Source of the DNA: Vespa crabro
Lineage: Eukaryota > Arthropoda > Insecta > Hymenoptera > Vespidae
Direction of reading: 5' to 3'
Length of the DNA stretch: 64,000 bases
Assembly: GCF_910589235.1 (NCBI RefSeq)
Contig: NC_060963.1
Coordinates: 6,047,501 to 6,111,500 of the forward strand
Shown piece after piece: positions 39,028-51,206 of the stretch (position 1 is the stretch's first letter; every line of letters starts with the position of its first letter). Under the pieces are notes generated by a model. That model was given only the letters and a program-made list of their open reading frames with translations. It searched no databases and was not told the DNA's origin. The position numbers were made by a program, and so were the translations under genes.

Positions 39028-40633
39028 TTAGTTAGCGTCCTTCCTTTTGATTAAACTTCTGAATTTGTACACACGGTATACGGGAGAGTAAGGTTTGACC
39101 TCTCCATCACTATCACCATCATCTCCCGTGGGATCGTCTCGGTCCGGTTTCGAAGATCGATATATTTGACTTTTCTCATAGATGGGTACTAAAAGAAACA
39201 ATAATAAGAAAAATACGTGAATAAATTTCGTCATTCATTTGCAACAAATCGTGAGTTGCATAACGTTTTCAAGTATCAACGCTTACACAATATTTCTGAT
39301 TGATTCGTCTCTTCTATTTTCTTTATTGAAGGTTTATCTTCATTCAAATAAGATACTTCCGGAGTACTTAAAACATTCGATGATAATGTATCAAGAGGTA
39401 ACGAAAATGTACCTTGTGGATTTTCATAATTTTGAAGAGGTATTGTACCAATTATCACGTTCGTTCGTAGCTTTAAATTTTTCTGAAACATTCTGTAGTA
39501 CCATTCGCTCACATCGACGCAAGCTTCTACCTGTAGATTTTATTGTCTTTTAAATATAACTATCTTCAATTCGATTAGCTTTAATTTACCTTAAGGGTAT
39601 ATAAAACGTCAATAATATTGCAATGAATCATTCCAGTCGGTGGTACAGCGGGTACATCAAAAAAGATATCATACGATTTACAATTTTTGTCGATCGGTTG
39701 TTCGATTTCAACTACTATCTCTTTATGCTTCCTAGATTTTTCCGTAACATGATACATAATTACCTAAAATCAAATTAGAATGATTATTGATTAAATGTAA
39801 TATAACAAGCAGAAGAAGTTTGAATTGTTACCTTTTTAAAAACAATTCGTAGCTTTTTAACAACGACATTCGAATAATTCTTTAACAATATTTGAATCGG
39901 TATAGTTTGTCCTGGAACGTAACCTCTTACTGGCAATGACATCGACATTTTAAGTGATTCAGTTTGACCCATATAAATTTTAGATTGCTTCTCGCTGACG
40001 GGTAGCTTAAATGAATGAATATAGTTTACAAATCTTGATATATACAAAAATACGTTCAAAAAACGTAGCGAGAAAGAAGATATGCGATCGACATTGAACG
40101 AATCCAAGATATGTACGGCGGTGCATGTTTCCAGTTTCATACTCACCGGTGCGAGAGAATCTCGATTAAGGTCGAGGATGGGTGCAACGGTGAATGGAAT
40201 AATATTGGTGGAAAACCGATAGACGCTTGTTATGTCCAACAATGCCCTAATTGAATAGCGCACACGTCCGTAGCGGCCTTCGAAGCTGCACGGTAAGTTT
40301 TCCGGAAGTGTCAGACTGAACGGGTAGACGCCCCCCGTTATCGTATTTTTTGCGTTTCTGTCTGTTCGTAGACATTTTTATCGTGTAAATATAAAATATA
40401 GGATAAATTAAACACAAAAAAATAATAGAGAGAAAGAGAAAGAGATAGAGAGAGAGAGAAATTTAACATTAAAAATGTTAATATTAATTTAATATTATTC
40501 AGATCATGTATGTATAGTTACGTGCCAATCCCTTTTCAAAGTCGAAAGACAAGAAAATAAAGGCACTAATATTAATTTAATATCGATAAAATTAATTTAA
40601 TATTAATATTAATATTAAATCTTAAATATATGT

Positions 40634-40683
<50 letters not shown>

Positions 40684-42015
40684 TTATTTATTTCTTATTT
40701 ATTTTTCTATTGTTCGTTGAAAACTGACGAATCTTTTGTATAATAGCAATTTAAATGAAACAATCAATAGAACTTTTTATAACGAGGAGAACAATTGTGG
40801 TTACCTCCTGCAATGTAGATCTCTTCGTGTAAATAATTTTCGTCAGATGAGAATTTGCGTCTTATTCCTGCCGATCGATCGGTAAAGTACACCTGTGCTT
40901 CTCCTTTACATTTTAGTCGGATTCCTGAATAACAGAGACAGTCTTAATCGACGCAATTGATCGATGAGGAAGATCGTGAACCATATGATCGATAATAGGG
41001 ATATTAATTAGAGTTATCGCGAAGGATTCTAAGCAAAATCAAATACAGAATTATTGCACGTGACCCTGAAACAAATTTTCGAGGACTATAAATTTATATT
41101 GGAAATATCAGTGGTCACTCATAGAGTTCTATGTGCATATGCATGTGTGTGTGTATATTTACGTACATGTGTAACTTCGTTTAGAAATTTTAGGTCACTC
41201 GTTACGCAATACGATCGATACTAGGTTTGGCACGTGTTTGACTCAACGGGGAAGATTTTTAGACTTACGATAAAGCAGTAGGTTATATAAAGTGTAAATA
41301 AATCTTGAATAAACGTAACGATTGTTTTTACGTTCTTAAAATATCTTCCTCTTTTTTTCTCCATCGTAAATAATTTTGACAAAATACACATGACGTATCG
41401 CAATGTGATTTTTTTTAGATTTCCTTTACGATAGTAATATGATCGATCGTGTATATTTCTTTCGTGTTTTACATGTAAATTTATTTTTAAGCTTATATGA
41501 TCTTTCTTAACAGATACATATATCGAGATCGAATTGATGATACCGAACAGTACATTCTTTAACGATTTGTAAATCATTAAGCATTGAGACAAACAAGATC
41601 GATACTTGCGTTACGATATATTATTTAAATAGATAAGCACTTAAAAAGAAAGAAAAAAAAAAACAAACAAACAAAAATAATGAAAAAAATTCGACTTACC
41701 AATCGCGTTAATCGGTTCGTCAAGATACAGATGAACTTTCCCAGAAATCTCGTGACCACTGTAATACACTTTCTGAGGATGATCCAATACGAGATCGATG
41801 CGTTGCAAACCGATTCTGTTTTGTTGTAAGAAATTATCATTTGTATACGTACATTCTTTTACTTTTTTTTTATCTTTTTCTATTTTTTTTTCTTTTTTTT
41901 TTTTTTATGGATCCCGATTGATCACGATGCATATAAGTATAATAGAAGCATATATGTACCTCTTGAAAGAAGTTTCAGAAATCGGAGATGTAGGTTCAGA
42001 TTCTTGTTCCTCCAT
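39028..42015 (-). CDS. Arrestin domain-containing protein (alpha-arrestin)
   Basis: Eight coding exons read leftwards: 42015-41960, 41815-41700, 40924-40805, 40361-40147, 40005-39832, 39763-39590, 39530-39287 and 39188-39028, giving 419 aa, typical of ARRDC2/3 proteins. Alpha-arrestins are adaptors that link membrane receptors and transporters to ubiquitin ligases and endosomes. Arrestin N domain: DLVLDHPQKVYYSGHEISGK, GIRLKCKGEAQVYFTD, GGVYPFSLTLPENLPCSFEG, then RVRYSIRALLDI. Arrestin C domain: LPVRGYVPGQTIPIQILLKN, then PPTGMIHCNIIDVLYTLKV. The first coding exon is tiny (MEEQESEPTSPISETSFK) and was chosen because it ends in phase 2 just where the next exon needs two bases. The tail ends PYSPVYRVYKFRSLIKRKD. 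Classical PPxY ligase-binding motifs are missing; only LPIYEK and PVY resemble them. Confidence 0.93.
40641..40679. repeat. TA microsatellite in an arrestin intron
   Basis: About 19 TA units in the intron between the third and fourth coding exons. Confidence 0.95.
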
Positions 42016-43824
42016 TATCGCGCGTGTCCCGAAGATTTTTTTTAGAAAGGATTCAAGGAAGACAACAATTACGAGGAAATATTTATGGAAATACTAAAGT
42101 ATAGCATGTTATGCAAGCGGATATTCCTTTTTCTTCGATCTCATAATCCAAAACAATTTAATTTCATGAGATCAAAGAATTAAAAAGAGAAAGATGATAT
42201 GAACGTCACTGTCACCGGCAATGCGAGTATTTCGATGACTTACAAGTTAAGGATCTGACGCGAAGAATGTTTGTTGATAAGATTCCAAAATCGCCAGACC
42301 AAACCCGAAGAAAAGCGACGCATGCGTCAGCAGGTTCGCCAATATCATGGCGACATACTGTCGCGCAGACTACCGAAGAACATAACCTTTGCTCTTCACC
42401 GTTGGCACGTATAATCGAAGAATTCCCAGTTGGCCTGGATCATCCTCTGTTAGTACACGTTAAAAGTAACGGTTACGTTGTTATAGCGTGCTTTTAAATT
42501 AAGGCTAAAAATTTAATTATTTAATTCATATTAGTCATTTACTTGGACTTTTCTTTTCCTTTTTTCTTTCTAATATATCTTTTTATTGTCGTTGATTTTT
42601 TTTTCGTTAACTTGGTAATGTTTTTACTATTCTTTTTGAATGAAAAGATTTACAAGGGATAGAAAAAGGAATGATTTCTACCTAGGTAATCCTCTTATAT
42701 TGTAGTATGAAAAACTCTATCTTGTTATATGGAACTGTACGAAAGCGAAATACTGTTATTTGTTGAAAACTATAAAATAATAAAATTTAACATTTCGTTT
42801 CACAAGAAATTCGAAGAAAGACTCATATATTCTAAAGATATATAATAATTTGTAAAATTCACTTGTGACTTTAGAAGAAAAGTAATATAAATAAAAATTC
42901 TACTTTACTCTTTTTATATTTCAATTAAAAATAAATATAAATATTTTTAAAATTACTAATTATCATAGAAAAATGTTTTAATTCTATTAAAACTGATTTT
43001 TAAAAGTAGCATGTTATTCGAGTGTTTTCGAAATTTTTAAACCGTGCGGTATCTATAAAAACTATGTTCACATGCACAGTGCGTGTTATAGGAGAGTTAA
43101 CTATATTTTTATTTTTATTAAAACCATGATAAATAGACTTTCATAACGTAGATTAGATAGAAGCTGGTCGGCATGCTGACAAAATAACGTAATGCAAAAT
43201 TTTTTTTAAAAAAGGATGTTTCTACGAATAGGAATAAGCACGAACGAAGCATCGAAACGAAGGAAACTTTTTCCATTGGTTCGTTACGTTCTTTATATGA
43301 CGTGCTCATCGTGTTAACTTACCACAACGTGTTCACGTCTTTAGAATTCGAAGTAGTTTGGTGATCGATTTTTCAACTTTCTTTATTTTAATCGATCGAT
43401 CTATCTAATTTTAGATAGCCTTCGAGGAAGTATTCTATCTCTAAGGTTTTCTTCTTTAAACGAAAAATTTAATGAACGACTTGGAATATAATCTTGAGAA
43501 GTAGGTTTTATATCTCGACTGGATATTCTCCTTATGATGATCTCATTTTACTCTCGCTATCTTAGTATCATGGATCTTTGTGCATGGTAACGAGATGCTG
43601 GGCGATATTAATTACGCATGCTGACGAGCATACTGTATACTCTTAATACTACGTAGGTAATGCTCCTTAAAGATTGCTTTAATTAGCGTTCTCTTCTTGA
43701 AGACGCTTTCAAGGTACTAATTTATGCGATCCGTACCTTTGACACAAAAGGACAAGCATCTACCGATGTATGATTAATGATTATGATTTCGAAATTATTT
43801 CAATAATATTGTTCTATATTTCTG

Positions 43825-43835
43825 ACTCTCTCTCC

Positions 43836-43915
<80 letters not shown>

Positions 43916-43918
43916 ATC
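43825..43918. repeat. CT microsatellite
   Basis: About 90 bp of CT with rare CCC and TTT interruptions. Confidence 0.96.
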
Positions 43919-44493
43919 TATCTGACTATTTCTATTCTATCGTTATTTTAAATTTATGAATATCAAGCCATAAGGGCGTATCCATTTACTTATTGATATT
44001 TTTTTTATTTTTTAATCAAAGACAAATGAGTTTTTTTAAATTTCCAGAAATTATTTTTAACTTTCAATATATGAACACTATACATACCTATTTTCTTCCT
44101 CGAAACCAACTGTATTTTCTTATACAACCGCAATTTTTTTTTTATATTGAAGTAGTACAATACTTGGACAGGAGAAGAAGAAGTAGGATGAGAGGAAACA
44201 AGGAAAGCTCTTGATTTATTATCTTGGAAGAAAAGTGATCTAACTGGAAGATACCTGACAAAACAAGAAACTCGGGGATAATAATAGTTTATTACACACC
44301 ATAGATGTTACTGAAAACTGAATAAGCTAATTTAAAACGTTGTCATAAATTTCGAACAAGAAAATTTAGTTAAATAACATTTTTAAAAGTTTCATATAAA
44401 TATATAATAAAATGATTTATAATACTGCATTATAATTTGCTTTAGAATTATTTGATTTTGATTTTTACAAGATTTATAAGATAATCAGACTTA

Positions 44494-44524
<31 letters not shown>

Positions 44525-46005
44525 CATGAATTCTTTTTTTTTATGAGAAATATAAAAATCTAAATAAGAAATTTATGGATTATTTACTTTGTATCTTTTT
44601 ACTATCGTTATGATTATGAGAAAAAAGCTTTTATTTTTATTATTCGTTTAGATTCTATTATATTTTCTTCATATATAATACAAATTTAAGAGTTATTTTA
44701 ATCAATCTATAAAATCGATCTATACGAGCGTTATTAAATATTATTTCTTCAATGCTTTAAGAAGTCACTAGTATGTATAATAGTTATCTACATATTTATG
44801 CATATATGTTGGTGAAGTTCACCGTGCTCGCTCGATTTACGCGCAGTGGATTTCCGTTCGTTGTTACGAGTACCGAACAGATCGTAGATGTACGGCTAGT
44901 AAATGGAGTTAGTTTCGAAAATACCTGGATGCTTCACGCACTAACGAGTTCCTGATGTTTCACGTGCCGCAATCTCGGACCGCAGCTTCGTTAGACGGAG
45001 ATAAAGTGCTGCGGCTGTGGAAGCGATCGCCTGGAAATTGCACCTAAAGACTACGTATTCGTGGCCGTAAGAATCCGTCGGAAATCGTTTCTCCTTGTTA
45101 ACTTTGACACGTAAAATAATCGTCAGAGAATACACCATTGCGTTCGAAGTTAACGATTCTTCCAGGTCTTTACAGACCAAATATAAGCGTTCTTTTATCA
45201 ACAACATTGTTATTTCGCTATTCGGTCGTCTTATTATTATCTACTACATGAGAAACTTTCTAAAAACATAAAATGTCAATGAAGTATTATATGGGAACTT
45301 TCACTTTTATTTTTAAAATGTGTTAAAATATTTTTCGGAACGGCTTATTTTAAGCAGGTAAAAAGGACTTATTTTATGATATACTGTACAACATATTGTA
45401 TTAGTATAGTTATATATATATATATAATAATGTAACTATAATAGTGTCATTTTGTAGTGACATCTATTGTTATCCTATTTCAAGATCCTCATTACGAGGG
45501 TTTTCCATTGTAATAATTATTCTAACAGGTATAAAGAATTTTCCGAGAAATACAATTATTTGCAAAAAAATATATATTATTCATTATCCGCGTTCTCTTT
45601 TTATAAATAACAAGTGTTATTTTTAACAATTATAATTATTAACAATTATAAATAAACGTTATTATTTTGTTACTGGTATTATATGTCAGCAAGATTATGT
45701 ATGTTAATAATTACAATGTTCCGACTATTGTAATTGTCTTATAGCCATTATTATTATATTATTTATTAGGGATTAAGCACATTTCTAATGACCGACTAAC
45801 ACCGTGGAACTATTCTGACAGAGCTATTAGTACTTGCTGTCTTACGACGTAGATTTAGTTTAAAACTCATTAAATTATATTGTATGTGTATGAAGCGAAA
45901 ATTGAGTTCAGATACGAATACAAGCACATGTATTGAAATTATAAATTTTATAATTGTTTTTGGTGTACTAAGCGAGTACGTTCGATAGAAAGTTTTGTAG
46001 AGAAG

Positions 46006-46960
46006 ATATGGAATTGAATATAATCGGACATGCGGGATTAGCCTTTCAAATTAAATTGAAGTGTCAAAAGTGTGAATCCCGTTTATATAGATTCGTGACC
46101 GAAAATAAGTCACCATAGTTACGACCTAAATAAGCGCATAATATTTTCACTGAAAATGTCTGGTGTTGGTTTCACAAGAATTATAAGGTTTTGCAGTTTA
46201 ATGGAACCTTCACGTTTTCTTACTCATAAGCCATATAACAGAATAGTGAAATCTATTTACTAAATAACTTTAGGAATAGTTCAACTATCAACGATGAAAA
46301 TGGTGTCGAATTGACTGATGACGCAGATAGCATCATAATTTTAGGATAAAATCATTTGATCGATGGAAAAAACTTTTCACAATATTGTTACTGTCATCGA
46401 AAACTTTACAGGAAAATTGTTTGATGCCAATATTAAGTTCTCGTATTATGGTGCATTCAAGATATGGAAATCTTGTAATGGTACACTGAAATATTTAGAA
46501 TGGATGGAAAATCATCAAGAAAGCGTTAACAAAATAGAAATCGATCCCACGCGTGAAATAATTCAACGATCAGAAATGAAATACAGTAACTAGTACAAGC
46601 ACTATGTTGGCTTATGCGAAATGTTTTCAACTGTACAAAATGTACAAATTTACACGGGTTAGATTTTTATTCGGTCACATGAAAAATATTTACAAAAGAA
46701 TTTTTCAGTGGTGTTGAAATCGTAGAGATTACTACATATATTATAGTTGTAATGCTTAATGATATCTAGATTCATTTGTTGGACATAATGAACGGATTAA
46801 GATTGCAAATGGGATCGCGTGTTTTTGAAGTGTTTAGGCAGCAAAACCGTATTCGCTTGGCAGGCGCGGATAAAAAGGATCTCAGAAGTACAAAACAGGC
46901 TTGACGAGAAAAAGAAAAAAAAAAGATGTTCTACGACTGTTACTGAAGAAACTGAACGTA
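46006..46960 (+). pseudogene. Decayed Mutator-like (MULE) transposase
   Basis: Fragments in several plus-strand frames line up, in order, with the Mutator-type transposase found in many arthropod genomes: IIGHAGLAFQIKLKCQKCES (about 46020), NKRIIFSLKMSGVGFTRIIR (about 46130-46190), VIENFTGKLFDANIKFSYYG then LKYLEWMENHQESVNK (46393-46540), IIQRSEMKYSN followed by a stop and YKHYVG (46557-46610), and a tail LRLQMGSRVFEVFRQQNRIR (about 46797). Stops and frame changes separate them and the central catalytic part is degraded. No clear terminal inverted repeats or target duplication were found. The family call is from remembered motif patterns, so it is moderately sure. Confidence 0.65.
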
Positions 46961-48673
46961 CTTTGGAGACTATATTCCACAGTGCAGGAAATCTTTGAAT
47001 CGCATAAATACGGCTTTTCCAACACAAATATTGTAATGAAACTTTGAAGGCAATTTTCTCGTTCATTCGACGTGAGATTATTAAAATTTTAAAACTTTAA
47101 CTAATGCTGTATGGTTTTCGATTTAATCTATACTAAAATTTTCTACTTATTATTTCTTCACTGAATATCATAATATAGGGTGTAAAACTAAGAAAAATAG
47201 AAAGTCGATAAATGAAAATCACCCTAATGCACGTAGATTGTGGGGTTACATTCAAAAAAAAAAAAGAAAAAAAAAAGAAAATACTAATCTTTAAATCTTG
47301 TAATAAGATAACCTAAAGAGTTTCCACCGTTAGATGTGATCCTTGAAATAATATAACTTCCTCTTGAACATTTTTTCCATACAACCAAAAATAACGGAGA
47401 TATATATATGTAGTGGTAATAATTATTGGGCCACACTGTATATGTAGAGGTATCTCAGTTATTGAACTTTCGTTATTATCTATTTTTTTATCTAATGGTT
47501 TTAGTAAATTTGCTATTGTTCTAACAACATATTCATGAAACATAATGGAGTGGCATAAGCTAAAGTTGTTGTTCCGTCGACTGGTATGTATGCGAAACAA
47601 CTAGCCTATGTTCGAACGTAGTAAGGGTTACAGGAAGGAATGGTCCCTTTCAAGCCATGCGATTTATCGTTTGAGTTCTTTAGCCTGTTCTGCAATGGAG
47701 AACGGAATTTTTCCCGCGTGACAGAACGCTCAGGATACGCGTCGAGATTTATATAGTTGGATTTTAAGATGAACGATGAAGATAATACAGTGAGGTTGGT
47801 AACTCTGCCAACGGCTTTTGATATCTTTTAGCGATTATATTCATAAATCGAGAGTAAGAGAGAAAGAGAGAGAGAGAGAGAAAGGGAAAAGAAAGGACAA
47901 ACGCTTAATAAAGGTTAGACAAATATAAAAAGTATGAAAAAAGAATATACATGTTTATGAATCTTATTTATTATTATAATAAAATTTTTGTAGTACAATA
48001 TTTTATTATACCTAGTTTCGATTACTCTCAGGTGTTGGATTTATTCCAGATATAAGAATAAATCCATAAATTATTATATTGTAAGATAGGAATTTTTAAT
48101 TTGAAAATATTTAACATTTCTGTTTAAAGCTTAAGAAAAATAATACGGGATTAAAATGAAATTAACTCAAAGTTGTGTATTACTGAACAATATATTCGAT
48201 ATACCTGCATTTGTTCATTATTTCTTGCATCTTTCTTACTTATTCCTCGCTGTTATAAAATTTTTAATTTAATACGAAGTTCACGAAAAGAGAGAAAATA
48301 AATTATTGGTCACTGTCGGGAGAAAGTTTTGAGCAAACAATATTTATATTTCTCTAACGAAGAGTTCGAAGACTCATATATATTCTTATACGATCTTTCA
48401 TACCTCTCTGATTATTCGTCTGCAGTAAATAATAATAATAATAATATTGTATTTTTAATTATTTTATTTTATAAAATAAAAAGAATATTTTTTGTCATAA
48501 ATAGCATATGACTAGAGAAAAGTAAAATACTTGACATGCCGACGTTAAAGTTGGAGAAATGTTATATCTAATGTTTCAGTGCAATTGGTAAACGGAACAG
48601 AGGGTATAAGAGGGTTGGGAGAAGTTAAGTAGTGCTCGTTTAAGTCTATAGGTTCTCGCAGCACTAGCAAACG

Positions 48674-48832
48674 ATGGAACCTATCAGAGTTTGCGGTATC
48701 ATACTCCCGTTAGTGCTTCTCTCTATGTCTTCAAGGAAACCGCAAAAAACTCGGTTAAGAAAGATCCAGGAGAACTCTCAGTTGTCCTACAAGGAAACGA
48801 TTTTCCCAAAGAATAAGAAAGAAAGAATATAA
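48674..48832 (+). CDS. Candidate short secreted peptide or first exon with signal peptide
   Basis: A 52-codon frame that starts MEPIRVCGIILPLVLLSMSS, a convincing signal peptide with a hydrophobic core, followed by a very basic stretch (RKPQKTRLRKIQ and more) and a stop. Upstream, TATAAG at 48605-48610 sits about 70 bp before the ATG in a GC-richer context, which is the usual layout of a TATA promoter with a short 5'UTR. It may be a whole small gene, or the first coding exon of a larger one (a possible GTTAAG donor lies after the KTR codons). No family is recognised. The gene is a hypothesis. Confidence 0.35.
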   Translation: MEPIRVCGIILPLVLLSMSSRKPQKTRLRKIQENSQLSYKETIFPKNKKERI

Positions 48833-50941
48833 AATATTTATTTAAACTTATTTGAACATTTCGACATTTTCACCTGCGTATATTTCTCTATCAGAAATTC
48901 TCAGATGTATGACAATACGAAAATGCTATAGTTTTGACGATGAAGAGCTTTTTATATGCAATACGTTGTTATATCATATACGAGAGACATTCGTTTTCAT
49001 TTTTTGAAAGTTCCAATCGATACCAATGGATTATTGGAAAAATATTATTTTATATTTCATAGGTATGAAATTTCTACTGCAATTTTTTCTCTCTTTCTTC
49101 TTTAACATTGCTAATGGAATACGCGAATGTTATACTTTTTCTTTTTTTTCTTTTCTTTTCTTAATGGTTTTTTATTTTTTCTTTTTTCTTTTTGTTGGTT
49201 TTTTTTTTTTTTTTTTAATAAACAATGTTCATGTTAGAACGAACCACGATGTCAGAAATGATTGAATACAAATATTAACTTAACAGTTAATGTTCTCACT
49301 AAATTAACTATTTCATGTGCATATTAGACAATTACGTGTACGTAACAAACGTGGCTTGATACACGTACAACGTGCGACATGTCACAAGCATTACGATCGA
49401 ACCAGTAATTATCTTGTCCCTCTTGCGAAAGGGTGAATGGAATGAGTGGTAGGGGGTAAGAGTAGAGCAAGAGAGACAGAGAGGGCGAGGAAGCGTCGAT
49501 GGGACAAATGCTAACGAACCGGAGAATGAGTAGTTATGGTTCGTTGGATACCCAACAACCAAATAATTAGCGGGCGAATTCGAATTCCCGCGTGGTTCGT
49601 GAATTTTATCGAAGCTTATATCCCTTAAGCGGAACGCTGTTTGAAAATTTCGAAATCATGTTGTATGCAATCTAGAAACGTAGAAACTGTTTTCGATTTA
49701 TCGGCAAATAAAATATTTCTTATCAAACTTTTTTAGATGTATTTAATTGTACAAATCAAAAATGTAAGAACGTATAAAATGGAGAAACTGTTTTTTATTT
49801 TATTATCTGCAAGATCATTAATAATATCGCCATATACATTGGAAAATATTGACAAAGAAAAGATCCCGAGTTTCTCGAATTATTTAAACATACTAAATAT
49901 TTTATTTAAAAAAAATGATAAACTAGATAAAAAGAAAAAACAATATTTTTATTAAAAGTCTGTCAATATATTATATTACTATTTGAAAGTAATCAAATAA
50001 AAACGAAAAATGTTATAATCTACGAAAAAGATTTTTCTTATTAAACGTTAAAAAAATATTAAAATAAAGTTTTAAAGAACACGCTTTAAGGAATACAACA
50101 TTTTCTATTTATATAAAAAACGAAGTTTTTAAAAATTTTTAAACTTTTTTATGTTTAAACTTTTTACAATTGTTTACAAATGTTTTTTTATGATAGAGAC
50201 GTACAATTTTTCCTAATAAAATCTTTCAATATCTGTAATAATTTTGGAGAAAAAAATCACAAATTTCGGGAGCGTTTTCATTCCTTTGGACTAAAACTGG
50301 GCAGTAATAAAAACTAGCATGTTACTTAAGAGGAAAATTTTTTAAATACTAACAAAGTTTCAGAATTTAATAAAATTTTTGACTATACGATCTTACTTTT
50401 GAAGTGTTCTTTTTTATGAAGGTAATTTCTGATTTTTTTTTCAAATTATAATTCAACAAAAGTATCAGATAATGCGTTTTAGAAGGATCGTTTGAACAGA
50501 GAATGGAATGAATTAAATTCATAGTGTATTAATTTTTTCTTAACTTTTTGCTTTATATATATATATATATACAATTTATATTATAATAAATAAATGCACA
50601 GGTCATATTGTATTCAAAAATATATATTTAAATATAAAAAACTTACATATTAAATATTTATTAAATTATTTACGTATTATAAACATATATAAACTACATA
50701 AAGACTATATATATACACACTCACATCTCGGTATATTATGTTAAAAAATAATATTTATTTTCGTTTATATTTATATACGACTCGTGAAAAAAGTTAGATC
50801 GTCGGATGATTTGTACTGAAATCAAAATAATATATATAATATGTACATTTAGATATATACAGATTTATTTTTAAACAAAGCGTTTTATATTATACTGCAA
50901 TATACATATACTTTTATGCACATTGTAATACTTTTATGTAC

Positions 50942-50943
<2 letters not shown>

Positions 50944-50985
<42 letters not shown>
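50944..50985. repeat. TA microsatellite
   Basis: About 20 TA units near the 3' side of the zinc-finger gene. Confidence 0.95.
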
Positions 50986-50989
<4 letters not shown>

Positions 50990-51042
50990 GTACATTATGT
51001 AATGTATAATAAATTTACAAATAAATGTACATATATTTATAT

Positions 51043-51046
<4 letters not shown>

Positions 51047-51092
<46 letters not shown>
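51047..51092. repeat. TA microsatellite
   Basis: About 23 TA units, 115 bp from the stop codon of the zinc-finger gene and probably in its 3'UTR or just past it. Confidence 0.95.
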
Positions 51093-51094
<2 letters not shown>

Positions 51095-51206
51095 CTATTA
51101 ATTTTTCTTTTTTTGTACACTTAGATACTAAAAATTTCTTATTAGTTGCTTTTAAATATTCAAATTTTTCTATTAAATCGACAAACGAAAAATTGTGAAG
51201 GTAAAT

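Larger units (their letters stand above)
42016..51206. other. Gene-poor 9-kb region right of the arrestin gene
   Basis: The left edge should hold the arrestin promoter; a CpG-richer stretch at 42190-42500 is a good candidate for 5'UTR or promoter. The rest is AT-rich with CT and TA microsatellites, a Mutator-like relic (46.0-47.0 kb) and a candidate short secreted peptide (48.67 kb). Two open frames on the minus strand (45207-44941 and 47600-47313, 88 and 95 codons) match nothing I know and are not called. Confidence 0.5.

Noticed and set aside
42267..42497. 76-codon plus-strand frame upstream of the arrestin gene
   Set aside because: Falls in the likely promoter/5'UTR of the minus-strand gene and matches nothing known.
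44941..45207. 88-codon minus-strand frame (MLLIKERLYLVCKDLEESLT...)
   Set aside because: Composition is coding-like but there is no partner exon, no recognised domain, and both strands are open here; kept only as a possible UTR exon upstream of the arrestin gene.
47313..47600. 95-codon minus-strand frame next to the Mutator relic
   Set aside because: No recognised family; could be part of another decayed element. Not supported enough to call.
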